A DNA stretch of 64,000 nt from Saccharopolyspora phatthalungensis (GCF_014203395.1 NZ_JACHIW010000002.1:310001-374000); one strand, 5' to 3'. Numbered from the stretch's first letter, positions 27,701 to 36,246 are shown. The notes: generated from the sequence alone by a model not told the origin. Translations and numbers: made by a program.

Positions 27701-28885
27701 CTAGCCAGGAATGGTGGGCGATAGCCAGCCGCGATGCAGGGCCGGGGACAGTTCGTGCGTGGCGGAGTTGGCGAGGTTGTTGGCGTCGTGCAGGTAGCCC
27801 TCGGTGGTGGTCAGGGCGGCGTGGCCCAGGTCGCGTTGGACCTGGCGAGGTTCGGCGCCGCGGTCGATGGCGTGGGTGGCGTAGGAGTGCCGCGCGGAGT
27901 GAGGGTGGATGGTCTCGCGCAGCGGGGCGAGGTGGGTGGCGATGAAGGCGGCCGACTCGGTGGTCAGCAGGTCGCGGAGCCAGCGGGCCCGGGGCGGCGA
28001 GTCCGGGGTGAAGGTGGCGCACAGCCGGCGTAGCAGGGCCTGGACGTGGGAGACGTGCACGCGGGCTCCGGTGCTGGTCAGGAACAGGGGTTCTCGGGTG
28101 GGGATTGCGTTCTGGCCGGGCAGGGCCGGGACCGTGGGCAGCACGCGGTCGGCGAGATAGGACTCCAGCGCGTCGGCGACCGGTGCGGCCAGGGCCACCC
28201 GGCGGTCCTTGGCGCCCTTGCCGTGCACCCGCAATGATCCGGGGCCGCCGGGGGTCGGGCGATGGTAGTCGGCGAGGTTGACGCCCACCAGTTCCTCCGC
28301 GCGCACCCCGGTGCCGATCAGGACCTCGATCATGGCACGGTCGCGGCGGCCGTTGCGGCTGCGGTCGGCGAGCAGGTAGGCGGCCAGCAGCAGGGCGCGG
28401 CAGGCCTCGAACGACCACATCGCGGTGGTCGAGGGAGTGCCGCCGGCGCGGTTGAGGTGCTGGGCGGCACGGTCGACCAGGGCGGCGGGGTTGTGGTCGC
28501 TGAGCCCTTCCCGCATCAGGTACTTGCGGTAGAAGGCCGATACGGCCGAGAGCATCCGGGCCCGGGTTGCGTCGCGGTAGCCGGCGCGGGCGAGGTCCTC
28601 CAGCCAGCGTTCGACGTGCTCGACGCGGATCTCGGCGAAGGAGGTGAACCCGTTGCGCAGGCACCAGGCCAGCCATTCCAGCCCGGTGGGCTCACTCCGG
28701 CGGGCCCGCCCACGGCGGCGCTGCGGGTCCGCCGGGCGGTAGCCGGGCACCCACTCAAGGGGAATGCCGAGGTCGGTGGCGTAGGCCAGCCGGGTGTTCA
28801 GCGAGGCGTAGATGCGCAGGAATTCCGCGAATCGTTCCTGTGTGGTCTTTTCCGCCTTCTCCAGCCGGGCCACGTCCGTGGTCAT
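27701..28885 (-). CDS. Tyrosine recombinase/integrase
   Basis: A 394-residue site-specific recombinase. The N-terminal core-binding part (ERFAEFLRIYASLNTRLAYA) has the SAM-like fold. The catalytic domain shows the Arg in IEVLIGTGVRAEELVGVNL, Lys in HGKGAKDRRVALA, H-x-x-R in IHPHSARHSYATHAI, His in LGHAALTTTEGY and the nucleophile Tyr in the same block (GYLHDAN). All catalytic residues look present. It could excise or integrate the mobile-looking DNA nearby. Start ATG 28885. Short repeats lie past its 3' end and near its start. Confidence 0.92.
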   Translation of the reverse strand: MTTDVARLEKAEKTTQERFAEFLRIYASLNTRLAYATDLGIPLEWVPGYRPADPQRRRGRARRSEPTGLEWLAWCLRNGFTSFAEIRVEHVERWLEDLARAGYRDATRARMLSAVSAFYRKYLMREGLSDHNPAALVDRAAQHLNRAGGTPSTTAMWSFEACRALLLAAYLLADRSRNGRRDRAMIEVLIGTGVRAEELVGVNLADYHRPTPGGPGSLRVHGKGAKDRRVALAAPVADALESYLADRVLPTVPALPGQNAIPTREPLFLTSTGARVHVSHVQALLRRLCATFTPDSPPRARWLRDLLTTESAAFIATHLAPLRETIHPHSARHSYATHAIDRGAEPRQVQRDLGHAALTTTEGYLHDANNLANSATHELSPALHRGWLSPTIPG

Positions 28886-29099
28886 GAGCGACTCCTCGCC
28901 TCCGTTTCCATCCGGGTCGTCGTCCCCCTTCTCGCGGGGAGCCTCCGCAGGGAGGCCAGGTCCGGTTCAGCGAGTAGCACCAGAACCGGTCGCCTGCGCG
29001 TATTTTGCCGCCACCGGTGTGGGGGCAGAGAACCAGACCCGCTATATCCCCTTCCAGGCCCCGGATTCCCGAAGCCGTCCCGACTCGCAAAGTCGAAGA

Positions 29100-29225
29100 C
29101 CAGTGAGGAACGTGTCCTGCGCCGACATGGTGTTGCACGTTTCGGTAGACCGTCGTGCGGGAGACGGTGAACGGCTCAGCGAAGTCGGCGATGGTGTATT
29201 CGACGGTGCCGTGCATGGGCGGTGA
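29100..29225 (-). pseudogene. Resolvase helix-turn-helix remnant
   Basis: From 29216 the minus strand reads EYTIADFAEPFTVSRTTVYR, the typical C-terminal helix-turn-helix of serine resolvases (IAELF-VSR-TVYR). No catalytic part precedes it and the frame soon loses protein character. Remnant of a resolvase from one of the transposons. Confidence 0.45.
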
Positions 29226-29272
29226 GGTCTTGTTCGCCGGTGGAGCAGCGGGCGTAGCGTGATCGTTTCGCT

Positions 29273-30127
29273 ATGAGGTGCGCGGGTTCGTTTAACCCCC
29301 GAAAACCGGATCCGGAAATTATTCGGCTGCGCCGTCGCCTAATCGGTTCTTACGATGCCGAAGTGATCACTGATTTTGAGACGAACTTGGTCCAGGCCGC
29401 CGTTGACCTCATCGACCGCTGTCAGGGCAACGACAATCATTCCGTCGCTGCGGCCGCGCTTGACTCCGCAGGACGCATTCACACCGGACTGAACGTGTAC
29501 CACTTTACCAGGGGGCCTTGTGCCGAACTCGTTGTGCTCGGACAAGCAGCCGCGAGCTCAGATCAGCTTCCGCTGACTACGATCGTTGCCGCGCTCGATG
29601 GTGGCCGGGGTGTCATACCGCCTTGCGGGCGGTGCCGCCAAGTATTGTTCGACTACTTCCCCGGCATCCGTGTGATCGTCAACAGCAGGAACGGATTGAC
29701 GTCGGTTCCGATCATCGACCTGCTGCCGTATGTGTTTGACGAGCGCTCGCTGGAACCTGGGGCCGGGGTGCAGAAGGTCTACTTCCACCCGGCCTACCTT
29801 GCTGCCGTCCGTGCTGGAACCAAGACCAGCACTATCCGATTCCAAGATCCTGTTCGCCTTGGTCCGGCTGAGCTCGTTTTCGAAACCGACGACGGTGACG
29901 TCACCGTCAGGGCCGAGGTGACCATCCTCGAGGAGAAGGCCATCCGCGATCTCTCGGACACTGATGCGGTCCGGGATGGATTCGCCGACCGACACGAGCT
30001 CCTCGCCACGCTCGAGCAGCACTACCCAGGGATCGCCTCAGACGCGAACGTGACCCTCGTGCACTTCGTGCACCCTGACAGTTCTGCAGACTTCTCGGAG
30101 GGCACGCCGACCTGCTCGGCGACATAG
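29273..30127 (+). CDS. Cytidine deaminase-like domain fused to ASCH domain
   Basis: A 284-residue fusion. Residues 34-155 form a cytidine deaminase fold with the zinc set C83-A-E85 (GPCAELVVLG) and PPCGRC (C118, C121), closest in pattern to blasticidin-S/CDA-type deaminases. Residues 168-266 (KVYFHPAYLAAVRAGTKTST and IRFQDPV) form an ASCH domain. ASCH proteins can bind RNA or hydrolyse N4-acetylcytidine, as YqfB does. Together they could process a modified cytidine to uridine; this is inference. Lower GC and different codon use than the neighbours, and a location between recombinase and Tn3 remnants, suggest transfer. ATG 29273 is chosen by frame; no clear Shine-Dalgarno is visible. Confidence 0.8.
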   Translation: MRCAGSFNPRKPDPEIIRLRRRLIGSYDAEVITDFETNLVQAAVDLIDRCQGNDNHSVAAAALDSAGRIHTGLNVYHFTRGPCAELVVLGQAAASSDQLPLTTIVAALDGGRGVIPPCGRCRQVLFDYFPGIRVIVNSRNGLTSVPIIDLLPYVFDERSLEPGAGVQKVYFHPAYLAAVRAGTKTSTIRFQDPVRLGPAELVFETDDGDVTVRAEVTILEEKAIRDLSDTDAVRDGFADRHELLATLEQHYPGIASDANVTLVHFVHPDSSADFSEGTPTCSAT

Positions 30128-30300
30128 CCCGCCGCCTGCGGCGGAATCTGCTCGGCATAGCGCGGAAACCGCGCCTCGACCTCGAAGTAACGTCAGCAAC
30201 AACACGAACCCGAGCAGAATCGGCCCGGTCTTGTCGCCCAGCCCGCACCGACCAGTGTCCACGACCGCACCAGCTCATCCGGCTGCCACTCACGCTGCAT
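30095..30300 (-). pseudogene. Tn3 transposase N-terminal (DUF4158) remnant
   Basis: From 30300 the minus strand reads MQREWQPDELVRSWTLVG, then in shifted frames GDKTGPILLGFVLLLTLL and FEVEARFPRYAEQIPPQAAG, then YVAEQVGVP. These are successive blocks of the DUF4158 domain at the start of Tn3-family transposases. Two frameshifts and truncation show it is dead. Confidence 0.7.
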
Positions 30301-30706
30301 CGGCGAACTCTCTCGATCACTGACCACGCCCTTGATCGGAGCACCCCGCTACCTTGCGGCTCGAAACAGCTTCAGGAGTCCAGGGCCTTCCCACGTTGCG
30401 ACTCAAGTTTTTAGTCACCGTGACGAAATCGTCTTGCGCTTGGGGAGCCTCGGGTTCGCGAGGCGTGTTCGGTTCCGCGCATCCCCAGGATCGGCACCAG
30501 GGTCAGCCCCAGGCTTCTGGGCGGCTCCCGCAAGGGTTTACGGCCGGGCCCTGCCACGAAACTATATCGATAATTCTCCTTATCCATAGGAATTCGACTA
30601 ACCTCGTGTCGTTGGCATAGTTTCAATTTTGGAACTGGAACCTCGTGTTAGAGTTTCATAACTGAAACTCAATCGAAGGCAAATTCGCAGGTCAGGGAGA
30701 TAACGA
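30301..30706. other. Intergenic region with promoter and palindrome
   Basis: The first 200 bases have no convincing coding frame. From about 30550 the DNA becomes A/T-rich (TATATCGATAATTCTCC) and leads to a TTTCA-rich operator-like region. It likely holds the promoter of the coiled-coil gene at 30707, and perhaps the end of a Tn3 element, though no TIR could be confirmed. Confidence 0.4.
30651..30670. promoter_or_regulatory. Palindrome GAGTTTCA-TAAC-TGAAACTC
   Basis: A perfect 8-bp inverted repeat lies 36 bases before the coiled-coil gene. A related imperfect copy (GTTTCAATTTTGGAAC) precedes it at about 30620-30640. Such paired sites upstream of a possibly self-regulated DNA-binding protein suggest an operator. 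Confidence 0.65.
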
Positions 30707-32014
30707 GTGTCAGACGATGTGGCCGATCGGCACGCCGACACGCCAGAGCCGACCACCGGGAGCGCTGAACTCGCCCCTCCCCCGCGTCGAGGCAGCCGGG
30801 AAGAACGGCGGGAGGACACCCTGCGCGCTTTGGCAGCCGGCGAGGACGCCCGTTGCGCCTACTGCGGCGAGGCGCTGCCGCCCCTGCCACCTCGAGGAGG
30901 CCGGCCAACCCCGTACTGCCCCGCCGATCCACAGCGCTACGGCCAGTGGGGCGCCAAGACCATCACCTGCGCGATGCTCGACGAGCACCGCGAAATCTGG
31001 GTGCGGACGTATGGGCCCGATCAGCCCATGACCCACCTCGACGTGCACACCCTCGACCAGAGGCTGACCGCGCTGTCGGCCGTGCTCGACCCGGTGCGCC
31101 ACGAGGTCGCCGCCCTGCAGAGCCACACCACCGGCGAACTGGCCACCGCGCTGGAGGCCCGTGACACCGCCGAGACCGCACGCCGCCAAGCCGTGGAGGC
31201 AGCGCGAGCCGCGGAAGCGGCGCGGGAGGAGGCGATCGCCGACGCTGAGAGCGCCCGCGCCGAAGCCGACACCGCTCGCGCCGAGAAGGCCACCGCCGCA
31301 GAGCAGGCGAGTCAGGCAGCCGCCGAGCGAGATCAAGCCAACGCCGAGCGCGACCAGGCGCAACAAGAGGCCGAAGCCGCCCGTACCGACCGCCAGCACG
31401 CCCTGGACCGGGTCAGCGCCGCCCACGAGCGCATCACGGAACTACAAAGCGAACTAGCCAGTGAGCGCGCAGCCGCACTCGAGCGGCTCGATCAGTTGCG
31501 CCGCGAGGAGGACCAGACCCGCCAAACGCTGCGCACCACCCTCACCCAGGAATGCGAACAACGCCTACGCGACCAGAGCGAGGAAATCGCCCAGCAACTC
31601 CGGGACACCCACACCACCGCTGACCAGCGCATCGCGGAACTGACCGGCCAACTGACCGCATCGACGCGCAGCTACGCCGCCAGCCTGGCCCCGCTGCACG
31701 ACGAACTGAGCGCGCTGCGAGGTGATCTGGCCGCACAGACAACTGCCGCGACAGCGGCCCATCGCCAACTCGGCGGCCTGCGCGATGCCCTGGCCGAAAC
31801 TCTGGCCGCTACCACGGGCAACGACGAGATCCGGGAGCGGCTTCTGGCAATCCTCGATCACAGCACGGCGCAGAAGACGTCCCCCGAAGGCCCCGAGCGC
31901 GGCCGCACGCCGCAAGCCGAGCCGGTGGGACTGCAACGAAATCAGCCGAAAACCTCCGGCGACGCACGCGCCCAACCATGCGAGCCTTACGCCTCGCCGT
32001 ATTCGGCGGGGTGA
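30707..32014 (+). CDS. Zinc-ribbon plus long coiled-coil protein (KfrA-like architecture)
   Basis: A 435-residue protein. The N-terminal 110 residues carry a small zinc-binding block (CAYCGEALP and, 25 residues on, YCPADP) and a conserved tail GQWGAKTITCAMLDEHREIW. From about 115 to 370 it is one long heptad-rich coil (AAEAAREEAIADAESARAEA, then QANAERDQAQQEAEAARTDR). Its form recalls KfrA-type plasmid proteins that bind DNA at the N-terminus and dimerise through a coil. The palindrome before the gene would be its operator. The C-terminus (after 390) is Pro/Gly-rich and may come from a fusion at an element boundary. Confidence 0.65.
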   Translation: MSDDVADRHADTPEPTTGSAELAPPPRRGSREERREDTLRALAAGEDARCAYCGEALPPLPPRGGRPTPYCPADPQRYGQWGAKTITCAMLDEHREIWVRTYGPDQPMTHLDVHTLDQRLTALSAVLDPVRHEVAALQSHTTGELATALEARDTAETARRQAVEAARAAEAAREEAIADAESARAEADTARAEKATAAEQASQAAAERDQANAERDQAQQEAEAARTDRQHALDRVSAAHERITELQSELASERAAALERLDQLRREEDQTRQTLRTTLTQECEQRLRDQSEEIAQQLRDTHTTADQRIAELTGQLTASTRSYAASLAPLHDELSALRGDLAAQTTAATAAHRQLGGLRDALAETLAATTGNDEIRERLLAILDHSTAQKTSPEGPERGRTPQAEPVGLQRNQPKTSGDARAQPCEPYASPYSAG

Positions 32015-32017
32015 CGA

Positions 32018-32470
32018 TGCATGGCGACGGGACCAGATCTTCTCCGAGAACACCCGCGTGCACTGGGCCTGGGCGAGTGCGTCGAGCTGGCTCTGCAGCT
32101 CCTGGGTAGCACTGCTGCGACGGGCGTAGCCGATCCGGATCGGCCCGTCGGTGCCGCTGTCGTCCGGCTCGGCCACGGGGACCAGGTGCCCGGGCACCCA
32201 GGGTTTGCCGGGCCTGCGGTCGGCGGGGACCGCGACGGCGAGCTCGTCGCGTAGCCTGGGCACGAGCATGAACCGGGCGGTGTGGTACTTCGCCGCGACC
32301 TTGCCCGCCCGAGTCCGGCAGGGACTGCCCGCCGGCACCTGGCACTTGGGGCACGGGTGGTGACGCTCGACCGCGTTGGCGGCGGCCTGCTCGGGGGTCA
32401 GCGCTCCATCTCCGGGTTCTCGCAGAACTGATTCGCACAACCTTAAGGTTTTGAGAGATGTTGTGCGAAT
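32018..32470 (-). pseudogene. Serine resolvase with N-terminal zinc-finger segment, truncated
   Basis: The minus strand carries a zinc-type block (CPKCQVPAGSPCRTRAGKVA) and then RIGYARRSSATQELQSQLDA, the opening of a resolvase catalytic domain with its serine (R-S-S-A). It breaks off after about 150 residues at FSEKI, where it meets the 3' end of the coiled-coil gene. Fusions of this finger with recombinases are common in mycobacteria-type elements. The start is uncertain (a TTG near 32469 is possible). Confidence 0.65.
32431..32470. repeat. 11-bp inverted repeat at resolvase start (possible res site)
   Basis: ATTCGCACAAC (32431-32441) and GTTGTGCGAAT (32460-32470) are perfect complements around an 18-base centre that contains CCTTAAGG. 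A further CGCACAATTG half copy lies near 32515. The location at the resolvase start fits a recombination and operator (res) site. Confidence 0.6.
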
Positions 32471-32549
32471 CGTGACCAGCGGGTTCCCGGTGCGGATCGG
32501 CCGGTTCGCGGATCTCGCACAATTGACCATTTGGGAGAGGCCTCGCTGA

Positions 32550-33182
32550 TCAAGGACTCGCCCGATCCTCGATCACTCCTCGGCGGTCAACCACTTGCAG
32601 TGGGCCGGAGGCCAGGACTCTGGTGACGAAGTTCGCCAACTGTGCCCGCATTCTTTCCCGCGGAATGCGCTCTTCTCCGGCCAGGTGCTCGACGAGGTCG
32701 GCTCGTGTGGCGGCGAGCAGGGCGTGGGCGGTGAAGCCGCTGTCGGTCAGGCCGGGGATCTGCTCCAGTACGGCTTGGAGCAGGCCGTGCCACCGCACGT
32801 AATGCTCGGCCTGGTATGGGCTGCTGCTCCCGCTTTCCTCCAGGGCCAGCGCGAGGCGGCGGTTGTCGAGTTTGAAGCACAGGACGGCGTCGAGCAGGGC
32901 GGGTACGCGCTGGTGTGGTGGCGTGGCGGGCCCCAAGGGTGACGGGCCGGCTTCGACAGCGTCCCTGATCGGTTCGAGTCGTGCCTCGTACAGCGCACGG
33001 AGCAGCCCAGCGCGGTCACCGAAGGCCCGGAAGAGTGTGGCCTTGCCGACGCCGGCCGCTACTGCGACGTCGGCCATGGTGACGTCGTCGGGGCTCTGGC
33101 TACGTGCGAAGAGGGCGTCGGCGGCCGCGAGGACGGCCTCCCGGTTGCGGGCGGCGTCCTTGCGTGGCTTGCGCTCGGGCAT
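32550..33182 (-). CDS. TetR/AcrR-family regulator
   Basis: A 210-residue repressor with the helix-turn-helix NREAVLAAADALFARSQSPD, then VTMADVAVAAGVGKATLFRA. The C-terminal half (LDNRRLALALEESGSSSPYQ onward) fits the TetR_C family. It is divergent from the NTF2/NmrA/hydrolase operon. Two CGGACCC-type palindromes lie between (33204-33218 and 33230-33244), the first 21 bases before this start. ATG 33182 is used because the conserved region begins there. It is likely an autoregulated repressor of the operon. Confidence 0.92.
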   Translation of the reverse strand: MPERKPRKDAARNREAVLAAADALFARSQSPDDVTMADVAVAAGVGKATLFRAFGDRAGLLRALYEARLEPIRDAVEAGPSPLGPATPPHQRVPALLDAVLCFKLDNRRLALALEESGSSSPYQAEHYVRWHGLLQAVLEQIPGLTDSGFTAHALLAATRADLVEHLAGEERIPRERMRAQLANFVTRVLASGPLQVVDRRGVIEDRASP

Positions 33183-33202
33183 GCGGTTCCTCCACTTGCA
33201 AA

Positions 33203-33244
33203 ACGGACCCGGGGTCCGTATCGTTGAAACGGACCCCGGGTCCG
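33203..33244. promoter_or_regulatory. Twin TetR operators in divergent promoter
   Basis: CGGACCCGGGGTCCG (33204-33218) and CGGACCCCGGGTCCG (33230-33244) are two palindromes 26 bases apart centre to centre, with GTATCGTTGAA between. They sit between the TetR start and the NTF2-like start and probably overlap both promoters. Confidence 0.85.
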
Positions 33245-33279
33245 GATTATATGAGATGTCTACGAGATGGAGGAACCCC

Positions 33280-33705
33280 ATGTCCGCACCGACTTCTCCG
33301 GCGGATCTCTACCGCCACAGTCTGAGGCTGTTACTGGACAAGAACATCGCCGACTGGGTGGGCCTCTGGGACGAGGACGGCATCATGGAGTTCCCCTTCG
33401 CCCCTCCGGGCTGGCCCGAGCGGCTGGAGGGCAAGGAGACCATCGCCGCCTATATGCGTCACTACCCCGATCACATCGATCTGCACGACTTCCCTGACCT
33501 GCGGATCCACCAGACCACTGATCCGGGGACCATCGTGGTCGAGATGCGCGGCGTCGGTCGTCTCGTGGAGACCGACGCTCCCTTCGACATGACCTACATC
33601 GCTGTCGTCACGGTTCAGCACGGGCGCATCGCCTCCTACCGTGACTACTGGAACCCCCTCGCCGTCCTCGAACCCGGCACCGACTTCACCGGGAGCAGCC
33701 GATGA
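33280..33705 (+). CDS. NTF2/SnoaL-like protein
   Basis: A 141-residue single-domain protein of the nuclear-transport-factor-2 fold: LLLDKNIADWVGLWDEDGIM, then FPFAPPGWPERLEGKETIAA, and the tract IVVEMRGVGRLVETDAPFDM ending with GRIASYRDYWNPLA. Family members act as isomerases, cyclases or ligand carriers; no specific catalytic dyad is identifiable. ATG 33280 has GGAGGA about 8 bases before it. It is the first gene of a three-gene operon and its stop overlaps the next start (ATGA). Confidence 0.87.
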   Translation: MSAPTSPADLYRHSLRLLLDKNIADWVGLWDEDGIMEFPFAPPGWPERLEGKETIAAYMRHYPDHIDLHDFPDLRIHQTTDPGTIVVEMRGVGRLVETDAPFDMTYIAVVTVQHGRIASYRDYWNPLAVLEPGTDFTGSSR

Positions 33706-34550
33706 CCACCACCGGCACCACTCTGGTCATCGGCGCCACCGGCACCACCGGCAGCCGCACCACAGCACAGCTGACGGCCGCCGGTCACCGTGTCAAAGCG
33801 GCCAGCCGTCAAGCCACCCCGTTCCCCGGAGCCGAGCCGGTCCACTTCGACTGGTACGACCCGGCCACCCACACTGCCGCCCTCGACGGCGTCGACCGCG
33901 TCTACCTCATACCGCCCGTGGGCGAGTCCGACCCGGCGGCCGTCATGCTGCCTTTCCTCCAGCGGGCCCGCACCGGGGGCGTGCATCGCGCGGTGCTGCT
34001 GAGCTCCTCGGCCATACCCGAGGGCGGCCCTGCGGTGGGAACGGTGCACCAGGCCCTGCCCGATCTGTTCGAGCAGTGGGCGGTGCTGCGGCCCTCGTGG
34101 TTCATGCAGAACTTCACCGGCACACACGCGCACGCGCACAGCATCCGTGAAGACGGCATCATCTGGACCGCGACCGATAACGGCCGGGTCGGCTTCATCG
34201 ACGCCGAGGACATCGCCGCCGTCGCCGTCCACGCCCTGACCGACCGGACAGCCCCCAACACCGACCTCGTCCTCACCGGACCCGAGGCACTGAGCTACGA
34301 CGACGTCGCCGCGATCGTCACCGAGGTCACCGGTCGGCCTGTGGCCCACCGCCGTCTGTCCTACGAGCAGTTGCGCGATCGCCTCACGGCGCTGGTCCCG
34401 GTGGAGTTCGCCGCCATGCTGGCCGGCATGGACCGTGCCATCGCCGAAGGGGCGGAGGACCGCGTCACTGACACCGTCCAGCGCCTCACAGGTCGGCCCC
34501 CGCGCACCTTCCGAGCCCTCGTTGAGAGGGAGACGCAATGCAGCAGTTGA
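33702..34550 (+). CDS. NmrA-like NAD(P)-binding oxidoreductase
   Basis: A 282-residue atypical short-chain dehydrogenase. The Rossmann glycine motif is VIGATGTTGSRT at about 9-20, then HFDWYDPATHTAALDGVDRV, YLIPPVGESD, and ALLEQW-type LFEQWAVLRPSWFMQNF. It resembles EasG/NmrA proteins, which bind or reduce with NAD(P). It overlaps its neighbour on each side (4 bases at the start, 13 bases at the end), so translation is coupled. Likely works with the NTF2 and hydrolase proteins on one small molecule. Confidence 0.88.
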   Translation: MTTTGTTLVIGATGTTGSRTTAQLTAAGHRVKAASRQATPFPGAEPVHFDWYDPATHTAALDGVDRVYLIPPVGESDPAAVMLPFLQRARTGGVHRAVLLSSSAIPEGGPAVGTVHQALPDLFEQWAVLRPSWFMQNFTGTHAHAHSIREDGIIWTATDNGRVGFIDAEDIAAVAVHALTDRTAPNTDLVLTGPEALSYDDVAAIVTEVTGRPVAHRRLSYEQLRDRLTALVPVEFAAMLAGMDRAIAEGAEDRVTDTVQRLTGRPPRTFRALVERETQCSS

Positions 34551-35740
34551 TGTTCCAGGACGATCGGCAGTTCTGGTTCGAGACCCTGCGCAATCTCGGC
34601 CTGGCCGTCTACGGTGGCTCGGACGTCGGTGAGGTCGTCGCAACCGCCTCCCAGGTCACCTCCGGCGACTACGACGGCTGGCACGACGCCTGGCTGTCCA
34701 CCGCCAACCGTTTGGAGGTGGAAGCCCGCGCAAGCCACCCTGTCAGCGCGCGGGACGGGCTGCTGCGGGCTTCCACCTACTACCGGGCGGCCGAGTTCTT
34801 CCTGCATGGCAATCCTGACGACCCGCGCATCGACCACGCCTACCAGCGCGGTGTCGCCTGCTTCCGTGATGCCATCGCCCACATCCCGGGTATCACTCCC
34901 GTGGAGATCCCATATGAGGACACCGTGTTGCACGGCTACTTCTATCGGGCGGCGGGAGAGGGTCCGAAGCCGACGCTGATGATGCACAACGGGTTCGACG
35001 GTGCTGCCGAAGAGCTGCACTTCTTCGGCGCCGTCGGCGGACAGGAACGCGGCTACCACGTCCTGACCTTCGACGGCCCCGGGCAGCCCGCGGCCATCCA
35101 CCGGAACGGTCTGACCTTTCGACCGGACTGGGAGAATGTGGTCGGCCCCGTCCTGGACTTCCTCACCCAGCACCCGGGCGTCGACCCCGCCCGCATCGCG
35201 CTGCTCGGCGTCAGTCTCGGCGGCTACCTGGCGCCTCGCGCGGCAGCCTATGAGCGGCGCCTCGCAGCTGTCATCGCCCTCGACGGTGTCTTCGACGCCG
35301 TCTCCGCCCTGACCGCACACCTCCCGCTGCCGCACGACGAGGTGGTTCGGCGCGCGGCAGCCGAGGACGACGGGGAACTGGACCGAATCATCGCCGACGC
35401 TTGTGCGCAGAGCCCGACCCTGAACTGGGCCTGCGACCATGGCCGCTACGTCACGGGGACCTCGACCGACAGGGCATTCCTGGCCGAGTACGCCCGCTAC
35501 AACTTCGACGACGGAAGCGCGGAGAAGATCACCTGCCCCGTCCTGGTATGCGAAGCAGCCGCCGACCTGTTCTACTCCGCCACCGAGGAGCCCGATCCGC
35601 GCAAGCTGTACCAGCACATCACAGCACCGAAGAAGCTCCTGACCTTCACCGAGGAGGAAGGCGGCGACGCTCACTGCCACCCCGGTGCTCTTCGCTTGGC
35701 GGTGGCGCGCATCTTCGACTGGCTCGACGACACGATCTGA
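34538..35740 (+). CDS. Alpha/beta hydrolase (FrsA/dihydropseudooxynicotine-hydrolase-like)
   Basis: A 400-residue hydrolase with a helical N-terminal extension (YDGWHDAWLSTANRLEVEAR, residues 40-130) and an alpha/beta core: TLMMHNGFDGAAEELHFFGA, the nucleophile elbow ALLGVSLGGYLAPRAA (about 220-235), an Asp near EAAADLFYS and the final His in DAHCHPGA. The layout matches 2,6-dihydropseudooxynicotine hydrolase-type C-C bond hydrolases and FrsA-like esterases. It ends the TetR-regulated operon. The substrate is unknown. Confidence 0.88.
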   Translation: MQQLMFQDDRQFWFETLRNLGLAVYGGSDVGEVVATASQVTSGDYDGWHDAWLSTANRLEVEARASHPVSARDGLLRASTYYRAAEFFLHGNPDDPRIDHAYQRGVACFRDAIAHIPGITPVEIPYEDTVLHGYFYRAAGEGPKPTLMMHNGFDGAAEELHFFGAVGGQERGYHVLTFDGPGQPAAIHRNGLTFRPDWENVVGPVLDFLTQHPGVDPARIALLGVSLGGYLAPRAAAYERRLAAVIALDGVFDAVSALTAHLPLPHDEVVRRAAAEDDGELDRIIADACAQSPTLNWACDHGRYVTGTSTDRAFLAEYARYNFDDGSAEKITCPVLVCEAAADLFYSATEEPDPRKLYQHITAPKKLLTFTEEEGGDAHCHPGALRLAVARIFDWLDDTI

Positions 35741-35826
35741 CGCCTAGACCTTCCGCCCCTTGTTCAGGGTGCCGCCCCGGATACCCGGTCCCCTGCCTGC
35801 TGGCACGGGCAGCGTCACGACCAGTT

Positions 35827-36222
35827 CTAAGCGATCTCCTCCTCGTCAGGTTCGGACGGGTCGCGCAGTGGGCGTAGTCCGCCGACGAGTTCCGGGGCCA
35901 GGAACGAGTAGCGGCCGAGGACGTTGATGTGGTGGCGCACAAAGGGTGAGAGGCGGGCGGCGTCTTCGTCGCCGACCTCGTAGCCACCGGCTCGGAGCTC
36001 GGCGATCGCGGCGTCCAGATAGCGGCTGTTGAACAGCACGATCGCGTTGAGAACCAGGCCGAGGGCGCCGAGCTGGTCTTCCATGCCTTCGTAGTAGCGC
36101 TGCCGCAGTTCGCCGCGCTGGCCGTGGAAGATCCGCCGGGCCAGCGCGTGGCGGCCTTCCTGAAGGTTGGCCTGGGCTTTGATGTCGCGGCGGTAGCCGG
36201 TGTCGTCGACCAGGCGCAGCAT
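35827..36222 (-). pseudogene. Tn3 transposase C-terminal fragment
   Basis: Contains GYRRDIKAQANLQEGRHALA, then RRIFHGQRGELRQRYYEGME, LGLVLNAIVLFNSRYLDAAI, and the end SPFVRHHINVLGRYSFLAPE with RPLRDPSEPDEEE. This is the last ~130 residues of a Tn3-family transposase, nearly identical in end to the remnant at 10.1-11.4 kb. It starts abruptly after an integrase fragment. Confidence 0.88.
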
Positions 36223-36246
36223 TCTGTGGAATCTGATTTGTCAAGT

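Noticed and set aside
30450..30600. Tn3 terminal inverted repeat near GGGTTTACGGCC
   Set aside because: No matching partner copy was found in the window.
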